64,000 nt of DNA from JAJTHB01 sp033763775 (GTDB lineage: Bacteria > Pseudomonadota > Alphaproteobacteria > Rickettsiales > SXRF01), in assembly GCA_033763775.1 (NCBI GenBank), contig JANRJW010000012.1:62001-126000 (forward strand), written 5' to 3'. The notes under the pieces were generated by a model. The model saw only the letters and a program-made list of their open reading frames with translations, was not told where the DNA came from and searched no databases. A program made the translations under genes and the position numbers. Positions 1 to 8,896 of this stretch are shown here, one piece after another; position 1 is the first letter of the stretch; each line of letters starts with the position of its first letter.

Positions 1-960
1 CCCACCGCCATGCATATTGCCGCGGCGGTTGAGATCGAAAAATCGCTCATCCCCGCGCTGCGCGCACTGCATTTCGCGCTGTCGAAAAAGTCGGTGGAGT
101 TTGCGGAGATCATCAAAATCGGCCGCACGCATTTGATGGACGCCACGCCGCTCACGCTCGGCCAGGAATTTTCCGGCTATGCCAAGCAGGTGGAAAATGC
201 CATTCGCCGCGCGCAAAGCTGCCTGCCCGCGCTTTATGAGCTGGCGCAGGGCGGCACCGCCGTCGGCACCGGCCTCAACGCCAAAAAAGGATTTGCCGAA
301 GCTTTCGCGGCCGAAGTCGCCGCCGCAACCGGCCTGCCCTTTGTCACCGCGCCGAACAAATTCGAAGCACTCGCCACGCATGACGCGCTGGTGGAATGCT
401 CCGGCATGCTGAACACCATGGCCGTATCACTCATGAAAATCGCAAACGATATTCGCCTGCTGGGCAGCGGCCCACGCTGCGGCTTCGGTGAATTATCATT
501 GCCTGAAAATGAACCCGGATCATCAATCATGCCCGGCAAAGTCAACCCCACCCAATCCGAAGCGATGACCATGCTCTGCGCGCAGGTGATGGGTAATCAC
601 GTGGCAGTAACCATCGGTGGTTCAAATGGTCATTTCGAGCTGAACGTGTTCAAGCCGGTGATTATTTATAACGTGCTGCAATCAATCCGCCTGCTGGCCG
701 ATGGCTGCAACAGCTTTACCGAAAATTGTGTCGTCGGCATCGAAGCGAATGAGGCGCGCATTACCAAGCTGATGAACGAATCGCTGATGCTGGTCACCGC
801 GCTCAACCCGCATATCGGCTATGACAACGCCGCAAAAATTGCCAAAAAAGCGCATAAAGAACACACCACGCTGAAAGAAGCGGGCATTGCGCTCGGCCTG
901 CTTACCGCTGAGCAGTTCGATGAGTGGGTAAAGCCAGGCGATATGGTCGGGCCGAAGTGA
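1..960 (+). CDS. fumC: Fumarate hydratase class II, C-terminal part (5' end outside window)
   Basis: Fumarase of the TCA cycle (fumarate + water to malate). The reading frame is open from base 1, where it encodes P-T-A-M-H, matching the conserved region just after the N-terminal domain, so the true start lies upstream of the window. Visible family marks are the substrate-site stretch GRTHLMDATPLTLGQEFSGY and the fumarase/aspartase signature GSSIMPGKVNP, followed by a normal C-terminus ending MVGPK. Class II rather than class I is clear from these motifs. The TGA stop runs directly into a palindromic repeat (see 961-1162). I see no sign of damage in the visible part. Confidence 0.96.
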   Translation, partial: PTAMHIAAAVEIEKSLIPALRALHFALSKKSVEFAEIIKIGRTHLMDATPLTLGQEFSGYAKQVENAIRRAQSCLPALYELAQGGTAVGTGLNAKKGFAEAFAAEVAAATGLPFVTAPNKFEALATHDALVECSGMLNTMAVSLMKIANDIRLLGSGPRCGFGELSLPENEPGSSIMPGKVNPTQSEAMTMLCAQVMGNHVAVTIGGSNGHFELNVFKPVIIYNVLQSIRLLADGCNSFTENCVVGIEANEARITKLMNESLMLVTALNPHIGYDNAAKIAKKAHKEHTTLKEAGIALGLLTAEQFDEWVKPGDMVGPK

Positions 961-1162
961 CGGTAAATCTTAGCTCGCTAACGAGCTTAGATTCCCGTCA
1001 TCCTCGGACGCGCATAGCGCGTACCGGGGATCCATTCTTTATCTATACGACGAAAAATATCTGCTGATATTTTTCTTCTCTAGATCTCGGATAAATTTTG
1101 CTACTGCAAAATTTTCCGGGATGACAATTTTCTAAACAGCACGCTGCTAAGAAAATAAGTCA
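961..1162. repeat. Composite palindromic repeat (family 1) between convergent genes
   Basis: This fills the whole gap between fumC and the convergent gene at 1160-3166. From the left it has an imperfect hairpin (968-991), the block cgtcatcctcgg / cgcgcatagcgcg / accggggatcc (996-1032), a perfect 10-bp stem with 4-nt loop (1052-1075), a 9-bp stem (1093-1114), ccgggatgac (1117-1126) and a last imperfect hairpin (1131-1156). The gtcatcc and ggatgac blocks form terminal inverted repeats. A second, shorter copy lies at 60854-60929. The right edge supplies the stop codon of the minus-strand gene. It may also act as a bidirectional terminator. No coding potential is seen. Confidence 0.8.
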
Positions 1163-3166
1163 ATTAATCGAATTCGTTGGCGGTTGGAGCTCTTCGAGCA
1201 TGCGGCGCATTTCTTCCGCTTCGGCATAGCTCTTCGGCCGCTTGGCACCCACGACCGGCGCATCCTCTTTCCTGCCAGCCACCACACGCTCACGGATGCT
1301 GAGCTGCTCGCGTGGCTGATGGCGGTGGCGATCCGCGGCGGCATGGGAGCGCGGCGTGGATTCGTGCGTTTGGTTCATCTGACCCTTGGTTTCGCTCAGC
1401 ACATCGGCGGCCGATTCGTCAATCTCGATCCGGCGCTGCGCCTCACGCTCGCGATCAGCATCAGGCAATGGCTTATGAAGAATCGAATAACCAATCTCGC
1501 GCAGCCCCGACTTAAACTCACCGAAATTGAGCTTCACCGCGCCATCAATCGCGCGCTCGATCGACATATCCATCTTGCCATCGTCCCACAAATTCGCAAA
1601 TTCGGCTTTGGCATACATGTAGGGCGTGTAGGACATGGCGGAATTAACATAAGTATTGGCCATACCACGGACGCTATTGCCTAGATGCCGCTGTGCTATT
1701 TTTTCAACCTTCTGCTGGTTGACCATCACCTGATCGAGCTTGCCTCCTGCATTTGAAATCGGCACGCGTACCGCATCGCTGGCTTTAGCGATGGTGTTCA
1801 AGCCAGCATCCAACGTACCGAAGCTTTTGGCATTGGGGTGAAACACTCCTTCGTGAAACGGATGTTTATGAGCAGGCGTGAATGATAGAGTGTTTGTTTG
1901 CGGATCATGCTTTGCCCACTCCAACACGTGTCCCGTGACATTCTGATTGGCGGCAACCAACTCGTAACTGTGCTGCATCCCATTTTCTAGCGCACTGGCA
2001 AGCTGCTGTTCAGAAACGCGCTTGCCTCCCACCATGACAAAATGATCGCCGTCTTTTTTCTTGCGTACCAACATGCCATGCTCGGGATCAATGATCGCTC
2101 CACGAAACTTAGTCTGCGGTGTGCGCATAATCCAGAAAAACGGCACCGCCGGTGTCATGTAAATACCGGCCTTGACCACACTGCGCACCATCCATTTAGC
2201 AGCATTGCCCAGCTTTTCACCGATGGTTTTCGGCGGATCCTTATCCTGCGCGCCGTAAAGCGAGGTCTGCTTGCCCTGAAGCTTCTCGCCAATAAACGTG
2301 TACAGCTCGCGGTAGGCCACCGTGCCCATGTTATACACCACGAAGCGGTGCTGCAGATCAACAATACCCCCGCGGTTGAAATTGCCGACATGCTCGCCGC
2401 CGGAAACTTTGCTGCTGCCGCCGTTCAAGTTATGGTCAAAATCATACTTAAAGCCCGGGCTGGTATGATTCACCAGCGCGCGATGCCCCTTCATGAAATA
2501 AACATAAGGAATCGCCACCGCCCAGTCCTCGCCACCGTTATAGGTCACGTAACGCCAGGTGGATTTCATCGCCTGCTTAATCGCCGCCGGCCATTCGATT
2601 TTGCCGTCTTTCATCCAGTCTTTTTTGACATTCGGATCAATCCATCCGGCAATATCACGCCCCCATGCATCGCCAATTGACGCGCAGAAAAAGTCAAACG
2701 ACACCGCCGATACTTCATGGCCGAGGCTGCGGCCACTGACACGGTGGCTGGTATGCCCCAATCCCGTTGGCCGGAAGGTCACAGCGCGCGCGCCGTCCTT
2801 GCCAATGGCATTCACCGCCGCTTCAATCGGCTTGCCAACACCCATATCAATCAGCTTGGAGATGAACGCCAGCGGGTTGTCCTGTTTCAGCAGCGATGCC
2901 TCGGAATTATAATTCTGGAGCCATTTAGTGGTCAGCGCGCCGCCCACCGTGAAAAAGGCAGAACCAAGCACCCCGCGTGTGACCAGACGTATCGCCAGAC
3001 GCCCCTGCGGCGTGGCTTTCCATGGCTGAGCACCTTCTTTTTCCCATGCCTCACGGCTCAGCGCCTCGGGCTGGCTGGCTCGCGCCGATCCGGCTTGCGG
3101 CGGCGCAGCGCCATCTTGCCCCGCCGGAGGCGGTGTATCGTAAGGCATGTCAGGCTTTTTCGCCAT
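1160..3166 (-). CDS. Unrecognised 668-aa protein with Pro/Ala-rich N-terminus
   Basis: I do not recognise this gene. The product has a polar, Pro/Ala-rich N-terminal segment (residues about 1-50), two hydrophobic stretches that could be membrane segments (about 60-80, LVTRGVLGSAFFTVGG; and about 320-345, IYMTPAVPFFWIM), a Gly/His-rich middle part, and a charged C-terminal tail rich in Glu and Arg. No N-terminal signal peptide is obvious. It is transcribed away from the internally duplicated gene at 3485 with about 320 bp between them, so the two could share regulation. Its TGA stop lies at the edge of the family 1 repeat. ATG at 3166 has no strong ribosome-binding site. Function is unknown. 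Confidence 0.8.
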   Translation of the reverse strand: MAKKPDMPYDTPPPAGQDGAAPPQAGSARASQPEALSREAWEKEGAQPWKATPQGRLAIRLVTRGVLGSAFFTVGGALTTKWLQNYNSEASLLKQDNPLAFISKLIDMGVGKPIEAAVNAIGKDGARAVTFRPTGLGHTSHRVSGRSLGHEVSAVSFDFFCASIGDAWGRDIAGWIDPNVKKDWMKDGKIEWPAAIKQAMKSTWRYVTYNGGEDWAVAIPYVYFMKGHRALVNHTSPGFKYDFDHNLNGGSSKVSGGEHVGNFNRGGIVDLQHRFVVYNMGTVAYRELYTFIGEKLQGKQTSLYGAQDKDPPKTIGEKLGNAAKWMVRSVVKAGIYMTPAVPFFWIMRTPQTKFRGAIIDPEHGMLVRKKKDGDHFVMVGGKRVSEQQLASALENGMQHSYELVAANQNVTGHVLEWAKHDPQTNTLSFTPAHKHPFHEGVFHPNAKSFGTLDAGLNTIAKASDAVRVPISNAGGKLDQVMVNQQKVEKIAQRHLGNSVRGMANTYVNSAMSYTPYMYAKAEFANLWDDGKMDMSIERAIDGAVKLNFGEFKSGLREIGYSILHKPLPDADREREAQRRIEIDESAADVLSETKGQMNQTHESTPRSHAAADRHRHQPREQLSIRERVVAGRKEDAPVVGAKRPKSYAEAEEMRRMLEELQPPTNSIN

Positions 3167-3484
3167 GCAGATTCATCAAGTTATTTCAATATATTAGCGC
3201 TCGTCACTAACCGCGCGCACCACGGCGCACACTTAGCAATCATCCATTTATAGCACGCCAACCAGCAGACTTAGATGAAACTTTTATGACAATCGATTTA
3301 CGGCCAGCAGTCGCTAAAATGCTGCGCTGCAATAATAAATTTACCCTGATTTATGACAGTTCTGTGAAATTTAAAAAACCCCATGCTTGCCGGGTTGAGA
3401 TGGTCAGCGGCAGATGCTAATCTTAGTGTATTAATTTCACGGCATATTGCTTTGCCGCTTTTAGTAAGGATTTATCGCAGCCTT
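3167..3484. promoter_or_regulatory. Divergent intergenic region between two unknown genes
   Basis: About 318 bp, more AT-rich than its neighbours. It must hold the start signals of both flanking genes. The plus-strand promoter candidate at 3395-3423 is the only well-formed one I see. On the minus strand a TAATAT-like -10 lies at 3191-3196 without a convincing -35. No RNA gene or further ORF is supported. Confidence 0.4.
3395..3423 (+). promoter_or_regulatory. Sigma-70-like promoter for the 777-aa gene
   Basis: TTGAGA (3395-3400), a 17-bp spacer and TAATCT (3418-3423). The expected start of transcription, near 3430, lies downstream of the first in-frame ATG (3383). This argues for translation from the ATG at 3485, which is preceded by AAGGA at about 3464. 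Confidence 0.4.
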
Positions 3485-5818
3485 ATGCCTGCCAGCGACC
3501 TCATCAACGGCCCGGTCTATCAGGTAGCCAAATTTTCTACCAAATACCTGAACGTGCCGCCCAGCAAGCACCGGCTGTATAACGCCCTCGGGCTGATGGC
3601 TGGGCTTTATGTCGGCCGGCAGGTGCTCAATATCATGGTGGGCGAAACCCCCGAGGGCGAAAAGATTGATCGTGAGGAGCTGGTGCCGCCACTTCGGCCG
3701 CTGCACGGTATTCTGGCTTATGATCATTTTTCCGATAACCCGGCCATGCGATGGCTGCGCGTCACGGATCAGATGATTCCTGGTATTCTCGGCGGTGTGG
3801 GCGCCGTTGCTGGCAGCTACATGTTTTTCCGCGAGCCTTACAAAAAAATGGCAAAAGAGATGCTGAGCGTCTCGCCAAAGGACCTCACACTTCGGCATGC
3901 CGAACAGCTGATGCTGTTTAACCAGTTCAAAGTACTCGCGCGCATGGCAGGCATTGCCGCCATTCCCGGTTCGGCGTCAGGCCTTGGCATCATTCCTTCG
4001 GTCAGCAACTACAGCACAGCGCTTGGCGGTGCTTTTTCCACGGGTGCCGAGCGCAACATGGCCGCTGGTCTGCCCGTGCTGCGCGAGCTGTTTAATGGCT
4101 ACTCGTCTTTTCCGCTGCGCTGGCACAAGCTGATTGGAAAAATGCAGGAATATCTGGTTCACAATCCATCACCCACGCCGGAAAGACTCGAAGAAATGCT
4201 CAGCGGCCTTATCAAGCCGCTGTTTAATCACGTCAACGAAACGCAGATGCAGAAAGTCAAAGATCTGGTTTTGACGCGTCGCAACAAAATTCTTGAAGCA
4301 GGTCTGCCTCCGGCCGAAACGCAGAAAAAAATCGCTGATGAAATGAAGCAGATGTTCAGCGATGTGGGCTTTGAAAAGTTGCTGCTCAACATAGGACTCG
4401 ATCCGCGCGAAGCCGCGGTTGGCGACATGGGAACGCTCTCGACCATTGCTCGCTGGGCAGGAAAAGCTCTTTCCCCTTCCAGCGCCAGAGAGCGGGATAA
4501 AATTCGCAGCGAACTGGTCGAAAGCATTGAAAAACGTCATGGTTTAACAGGAAAACCCTACAACCCACAGGCGCATCTGGCCACCGATACAGCCAGCCGG
4601 AGGGCATTTGCTGGCGGCTTGTTTGGTGTATCGGCTGCCAGTCTTGGCATGGTCGCGCTTTCAAAAGATTCTGAAATGGGGGATCTGGAGGGGTCGCGCG
4701 CCGGCAGCGATATCAGCAACGTAACTGACTCTGGTGGTCGCCGCCATCATGTCCATTCCAAACGCGACCATGGTTTTGTCAATGGCAAGCTCCTTGACAC
4801 CGCAGAAGGCATCACCGGCATGGTGCAGGCCGGCATCGGCTCACACCGCGTCCATTGCGCCATGGGACTGACGGTTGGCAGCTGGCTCGGCGATAAAATC
4901 ATGGATGCGCTGACTGGTGTGAACTTTCAGGGCGGCGCCATCAACAAGGCAGATATCTGGGAACCGCTTCAGAAATTCCACGGCATCCTTAAATTCAACC
5001 CGCACAGCGACCTGCCCAAGGATAAATGGATGCAGGTGTTGCGCTGGGGCGTCCCCGGTGTCATGGGCGCGGCCGCCGTGCTTCAGGGCAGCCGCATTTT
5101 CTTTGGCAAGCGCCATAATGAGGTCAAAAAAGCCCAAACGCTTGATGAGGTGGAGGCGCGCGCCACCTATGAACAATCACAGCCATGGAGCCGTGTGGCG
5201 GCGGTTTCGTCGTTGTTCGGGTCGGCTTCTGGCCTGCAGGTATTGCCGTTTACCAACTATGCCACCAGCCTTGGCACGCGCTACTCGCTGGGCGCGGGTC
5301 GCAAAGTTTCTCTGCCGGTGCTTGGCAAGCTATGGTCGAACAATGCGACGCTTTTTCCGTACGGCCCCCCAGGCATGATCAACATGCTCATCAAAGAAGC
5401 CGTGAATAATAAAAGTTTTGATCCTGAACTGCTCGAAACGGAAGCCATCGGCATCCTCAAGCCATGGTTCAAAAACGTTACCCCCGCCCAGATCGAAGCG
5501 TTTGTGATGGAAGTGCACAAGGTTCGTGACAAATATTTCCGTGAAGGCGGCGTGCCGGAAGATCTCAAAAAAGATCTGGAAAAAGAGCTGACGGAGCATC
5601 TCAAAGGCCATGGATTGGAAGACACTTTGCGCCATATTGGCCTTGACCCCGCCCACGCCACGATTGCCCAGAATGGCTGGTCTGGCGCGATTGCTAATAC
5701 GCTCGGCGCCAAGGGAGCCGTTGATAAAATTATCAAAGACTATCAAACTGGTTATCAAAAACGGCTTGAGCATGAACGCAACCACAGCCACGAACCCAGC
5801 GGCCACCGCGTGAATTAA
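3485..5818 (+). CDS. Unrecognised 777-aa protein built from a tandem internal duplication
   Basis: The two halves are clearly homologous. HGILAYDHFSD (about residue 74) matches HGILKFNPHSD (about 499); GSASGLGIIPSVSNYSTALG (about 162) matches GSASGLQVLPFTNYATSLG (about 579); and NIGLDP (about 303) matches HIGLDP (about 718). The unit is therefore about 300 residues, repeated at a spacing of about 415-425. Each unit has one or two Gly/Ala-rich hydrophobic helices followed by a charged helical region. A His/Asp/Ser-rich linker separates the halves. An upstream in-frame ATG exists at 3383, but it lacks a ribosome-binding site and precedes the promoter candidate, so I prefer 3485. Membrane-associated location is inferred. 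Function is unknown. Confidence 0.8.
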   Translation: MPASDLINGPVYQVAKFSTKYLNVPPSKHRLYNALGLMAGLYVGRQVLNIMVGETPEGEKIDREELVPPLRPLHGILAYDHFSDNPAMRWLRVTDQMIPGILGGVGAVAGSYMFFREPYKKMAKEMLSVSPKDLTLRHAEQLMLFNQFKVLARMAGIAAIPGSASGLGIIPSVSNYSTALGGAFSTGAERNMAAGLPVLRELFNGYSSFPLRWHKLIGKMQEYLVHNPSPTPERLEEMLSGLIKPLFNHVNETQMQKVKDLVLTRRNKILEAGLPPAETQKKIADEMKQMFSDVGFEKLLLNIGLDPREAAVGDMGTLSTIARWAGKALSPSSARERDKIRSELVESIEKRHGLTGKPYNPQAHLATDTASRRAFAGGLFGVSAASLGMVALSKDSEMGDLEGSRAGSDISNVTDSGGRRHHVHSKRDHGFVNGKLLDTAEGITGMVQAGIGSHRVHCAMGLTVGSWLGDKIMDALTGVNFQGGAINKADIWEPLQKFHGILKFNPHSDLPKDKWMQVLRWGVPGVMGAAAVLQGSRIFFGKRHNEVKKAQTLDEVEARATYEQSQPWSRVAAVSSLFGSASGLQVLPFTNYATSLGTRYSLGAGRKVSLPVLGKLWSNNATLFPYGPPGMINMLIKEAVNNKSFDPELLETEAIGILKPWFKNVTPAQIEAFVMEVHKVRDKYFREGGVPEDLKKDLEKELTEHLKGHGLEDTLRHIGLDPAHATIAQNGWSGAIANTLGAKGAVDKIIKDYQTGYQKRLEHERNHSHEPSGHRVN

Positions 5819-5985
5819 CGCTTGCCAAGCGTCACTGCATCCTTTAAAAAGCGCATCCCTTCTCATGGTGAGAGGGAAAATTCACAGGCAGAGTGTGGCT
5901 GGTTTGCGGTGCAAATCATCCGTCCGGTGCTCGTTTTAGAGTCACTTCACCCTGCCGAGGCTTAACCGGAAAAGGAATTTGGCAT

Positions 5986-6867
5986 ATGTCATTACCCGCA
6001 TTCAATATGCGCGAGCTCATCGAAGCTGGCGTTCACTTTGGTCACAAAACCAAGCGCTGGAATCCGCGCATGGCGCCGTTCATTTATGGCGTTCGTAACG
6101 ATATTCATATCATCAACCTCGGCAAAACCGTGCCGATGCTGCATGCCGCGCTTTCCGCTGTGAAAGATGTGGCAGCGCAAAATGGCCGCGTGCTGTTTGT
6201 CGGCACCAAGCGCCAGGCATCTGAGCCTGTAGCAGAAGCCGCCAGACGCTGTGGCCAGTACTACATCAACCAGCGCTGGCTGGGTGGTCTGCTCACCAAC
6301 TGGAAAACTATTCAGGCTTCGATCAAACGTCTTCGCAAGCTCGATGAAAACCTGAACACGCCCAACATTGGTTTCACCAAAAAAGAACTTCTTTCAATGA
6401 ACCGCGAGCGCGACAAGCTGGAAGCATCGCTGGGTGGCATTAAAGATATGGGTGGCCTGCCCGACCTTATCTTCATCATCGACACCGGCAAAGAAGATCT
6501 CGCGGTGAAAGAAGCGCGCAACCTGAATATCCCGATTGTCGCGATTGTAGACAGCAATTGCTCGATTGACGGCATCAGCTACCCTGTTCCGGGTAATGAT
6601 GACTCTTCGCGCGCCATTCGCCTTTACTGCCAGCTGGTGTCCGATGCGGTGCTGGCCGGTCTTCAGGAAAGCCTGTCGCGTTCCAGCAAAGACTTAGGCG
6701 AACGTGAAGATGCTGGCGAAATCATCCCCGTTGATGCACAGGCAGAGAAAAAAGCTGCCGATGCGAAAGAAGACGCGGAAGAAGCCAAAAAAGGCAAAGG
6801 TCGCGGCAAGCCAGCGGCCAAAAAAGCGCCTGTTGTCACGGTCAAAAAAACGCCGGGAAAAAAATAA
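5986..6867 (+). CDS. rpsB: 30S ribosomal protein S2
   Basis: Small-subunit protein S2. The N-terminus MRELIEAGVHFGHKTKRWNP and the core motifs (NQRWLGGLLTNWKT, IVDSNCSIDGISYPVPGNDD) are textbook S2. The frame is open from 5893, but the ATG at 5986 has AAGGAA at proper distance and gives the usual N-terminus, so the upstream 31 codons are rejected. The C-terminus carries a Lys/Ala-rich extension of about 50 residues, as in many alphaproteobacteria. It is followed by tsf in the usual order. The 167-bp upstream gap holds only a short inverted repeat next to the preceding stop (5818-5832); no clear promoter was seen. Confidence 0.98.
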   Translation: MSLPAFNMRELIEAGVHFGHKTKRWNPRMAPFIYGVRNDIHIINLGKTVPMLHAALSAVKDVAAQNGRVLFVGTKRQASEPVAEAARRCGQYYINQRWLGGLLTNWKTIQASIKRLRKLDENLNTPNIGFTKKELLSMNRERDKLEASLGGIKDMGGLPDLIFIIDTGKEDLAVKEARNLNIPIVAIVDSNCSIDGISYPVPGNDDSSRAIRLYCQLVSDAVLAGLQESLSRSSKDLGEREDAGEIIPVDAQAEKKAADAKEDAEEAKKGKGRGKPAAKKAPVVTVKKTPGKK

Positions 6868-6872
6868 TAATG

Positions 6873-6933
6873 AGTGCTGGTGGCTAGTGCTAGTGGCCAG
6901 AAAACACTAGTCACCAGCACGAGTCACTAGCAC
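6873..6933. repeat. Palindromic repeat (family 2) between rpsB and tsf
   Basis: Five bases after the rpsB stop starts a long inverted repeat. The left arm 6874-6900 and right arm 6905-6933 pair with about 21 of 27 matches. Each arm is built of repeats of the unit agtgctggtgactagtg or its complement. A second copy lies at frr-uppS (11979-12068). It would fold into a strong stem in the rpsB-tsf mRNA and could act as an attenuator or a processing/stability element. Confidence 0.8.
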
Positions 6934-6962
6934 CTAAACGATTGGAATAAGGATTACAGCTC

Positions 6963-7871
6963 ATGAGTATCTCTGCAGAACAGATTAAAACCCTCCGCGA
7001 AACCACTGGCGCGGGTATGCTTGACTGCCGCAAGGCGCTCGCTGAAACAAACGGCAACATGGAAGAAGCGATCGACTGGCTGCGCAAAAAAGGCCTCTCT
7101 GCCGCGGCTAAGAAATCTGGCCGTGTTGCGGCTGAAGGTGTGGTGGCTGTCGCTGTCAAAGGCAACAAGGGTGCGGCCATTGAGCTGAACTCTGAAACCG
7201 ACTTTGTGGCGCGCAATGAGCAGTTCCAGGCACTTGCCAGCAAAATTGCTGGTCTCGCGCTTGACCATGGTCAGGACGTTGAGGCGCTGAAAGCCACCGT
7301 TGCAACTGATGTTACGAATGCCATTGCCACCATCGGCGAGAACATGAACCTGCGCCGTAGCGCGGTGCTGTCAGTGAGCAAAGGCGTGGTGTGCAGCTAT
7401 GTGCACAACGCGGTTGCTGCGAACATGGGCAAAATCGCTATCCTGCTTGCGGTTGAGTCGGAAGGCGCTGCTGATAAAGTTGAAGCTTTCGGCAAACAGA
7501 TTGCAATGCACATCGCCGCAGCGCGTCCAGAAGCGCTCACCACGGCGGATGTTGACGGCGCGAAGCTCGAGCGCGAGCGCGCCATTTTCCGCGAGCAAGC
7601 TCAGGCTTCCGGCAAACCGGCTGATGTCATCGAGAAGATGGTCGAAGGCCGCGTTCGCAAATACTACGAAGAAGTGGTGCTCATGGAGCAGCTCTTCGTG
7701 ATCGACGGCAAAACCAAAATCTCACAGGTGGTTGCCGATGCTGCAAAGACCGTGGGCGCACCAGTGAAACTCGCTGGCTTTGTGCGCTTCCAGCTTGGCG
7801 AAGGCATCGAAAAACAGCAGAGCGATTTCGCTGCAGAAGTAGCTGCCGCTGCTGGCACCGCCGCCGCTTAA
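6963..7871 (+). CDS. tsf: Translation elongation factor Ts
   Basis: Guanine-nucleotide exchange factor for EF-Tu. The N-terminal UBA-like domain with LRETTGAGMLDCRKAL, then ELNSETDFVARNEQF and the core subdomains, are all present. At 302 aa it has the usual length. AAGGATT precedes the ATG at 6963. It lies downstream of rpsB, separated by the family 2 repeat, and ends at a strong intrinsic terminator (7890-7922), so rpsB-tsf is a self-contained unit. Confidence 0.98.
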   Translation: MSISAEQIKTLRETTGAGMLDCRKALAETNGNMEEAIDWLRKKGLSAAAKKSGRVAAEGVVAVAVKGNKGAAIELNSETDFVARNEQFQALASKIAGLALDHGQDVEALKATVATDVTNAIATIGENMNLRRSAVLSVSKGVVCSYVHNAVAANMGKIAILLAVESEGAADKVEAFGKQIAMHIAAARPEALTTADVDGAKLERERAIFREQAQASGKPADVIEKMVEGRVRKYYEEVVLMEQLFVIDGKTKISQVVADAAKTVGAPVKLAGFVRFQLGEGIEKQQSDFAAEVAAAAGTAAA

Positions 7872-7889
7872 AGCAAGCCTGATAGTTTT

Positions 7890-7922
7890 AAAAAAGCCGC
7901 CCCTAACCCGGGCGGCTTTTTT
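7890..7922 (+). terminator. Intrinsic terminator of rpsB-tsf
   Basis: GC-rich stem gccgccc / gggcggc with a short loop, flanked by an A-run before and a T-run after. It lies 18 bp past the tsf stop. It could work in both directions. Confidence 0.9.
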
Positions 7923-7960
7923 ATTTTGCGCAGCTGATGGCAAGCTGCTAAAAGACCCGC

Positions 7961-8896
7961 ATGCTGAATTTTCTCAAATCCATCCCACGCCTCGCCCTGA
8001 CAACACTGATCAGCCTGCTGCTCCTCATCCTGCTGGTGTATTATCCGGTTGGCATGATCTGGGTGCATACCATCAGCGATTCACCGGATTACAGCGCCTC
8101 CAAGTTTGAAATCGAAGGCGGCAGCCACGCGGTGGCGGTGGCTGCCTCGCTCGTTGACCGCGAAGTGAACCAGCATCACTGGGCACCCAGCGATCCATTT
8201 TTCTACCCCGGTGCTGCCCTCACCCGCATGCCTGCATTCCAGCGCGGCATCATGGCGACGGTCGCCCGCTTCACCATCGAGCTGTCGGATCAGATCGCGC
8301 GAACACGCGGCTCCTCCGGCGTGGATGAGGATGTGCAGAAAGCCAACGGGCTGTTTAACTATTCGCCCTATGTCTGGATGTGGGACTTAAGCACCTCATG
8401 GCTGCCCACCGCCTCTTCTGCCACACAATATCGCGCTGGGCTCGAAGCACTCACCCGCTACAACCAGCGCCTTGCCAAAGGTGAAGCGGTGTTTGAGCGC
8501 CGCGCCGATAACCTGCTTGAGGCGATGAACCGCATGGCGGCGGATCTTGGTTCGTCGTCGTCTGATATCAGCCACTATATCGAGGGCAGCAGCCAGTCGT
8601 CATTTGGCTCGGCGGCGGAGCTGTTTTACTTCACCAAAGGCCGTCTTTATGCCAATTACATGATTCTCGCGGCGCTGCAAAAAGACTACGCCTCGGTCAT
8701 TGAGGAGCGCCAGCTTTCCACCGCATGGGCGCGGATGCTGGAATCTCTTCGCATCGGCATGTCCTATAATCATTTTTTTGTGCTGAACTTCAGCCCTGAT
8801 AGCACGCTCCTTGCGAATCACCTTGCCAGCCAGGGCTTTTACCTGATGCGCGCCCGCACCCAGATGCGCGAGATCACGGATATCTTGCTGAAATAA
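7961..8896 (+). CDS. DUF2333 family protein
   Basis: Matches the DUF2333 family as I remember it. An N-terminal membrane anchor (residues about 10-30, LTTLISLLLLILLVYYPVGM) is followed by a periplasmic domain with DPFFYPGAALTRMPAFQRGI and YSPYVWMWDLSTSWLPTASS. At 311 aa it is of normal family length. No biochemical role is known to me. It ends one base before the convergent gene at 8897-10453, so no terminator fits between them. It is the only gene between the tsf terminator and pyrH on this strand. Confidence 0.75.
   Translation: MLNFLKSIPRLALTTLISLLLLILLVYYPVGMIWVHTISDSPDYSASKFEIEGGSHAVAVAASLVDREVNQHHWAPSDPFFYPGAALTRMPAFQRGIMATVARFTIELSDQIARTRGSSGVDEDVQKANGLFNYSPYVWMWDLSTSWLPTASSATQYRAGLEALTRYNQRLAKGEAVFERRADNLLEAMNRMAADLGSSSSDISHYIEGSSQSSFGSAAELFYFTKGRLYANYMILAALQKDYASVIEERQLSTAWARMLESLRIGMSYNHFFVLNFSPDSTLLANHLASQGFYLMRARTQMREITDILLK

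Noticed and set aside
3383..3484. Upstream start giving an 811-aa form of the duplicated protein
   Set aside because: No ribosome-binding site at 3383, and a better promoter lies downstream of that ATG; still possible if another promoter exists.
6873..6933. Short repeated units resembling a CRISPR array
   Set aside because: Units are adjacent and palindromic without unique spacers, and only two loci exist; this is an interspersed palindrome.
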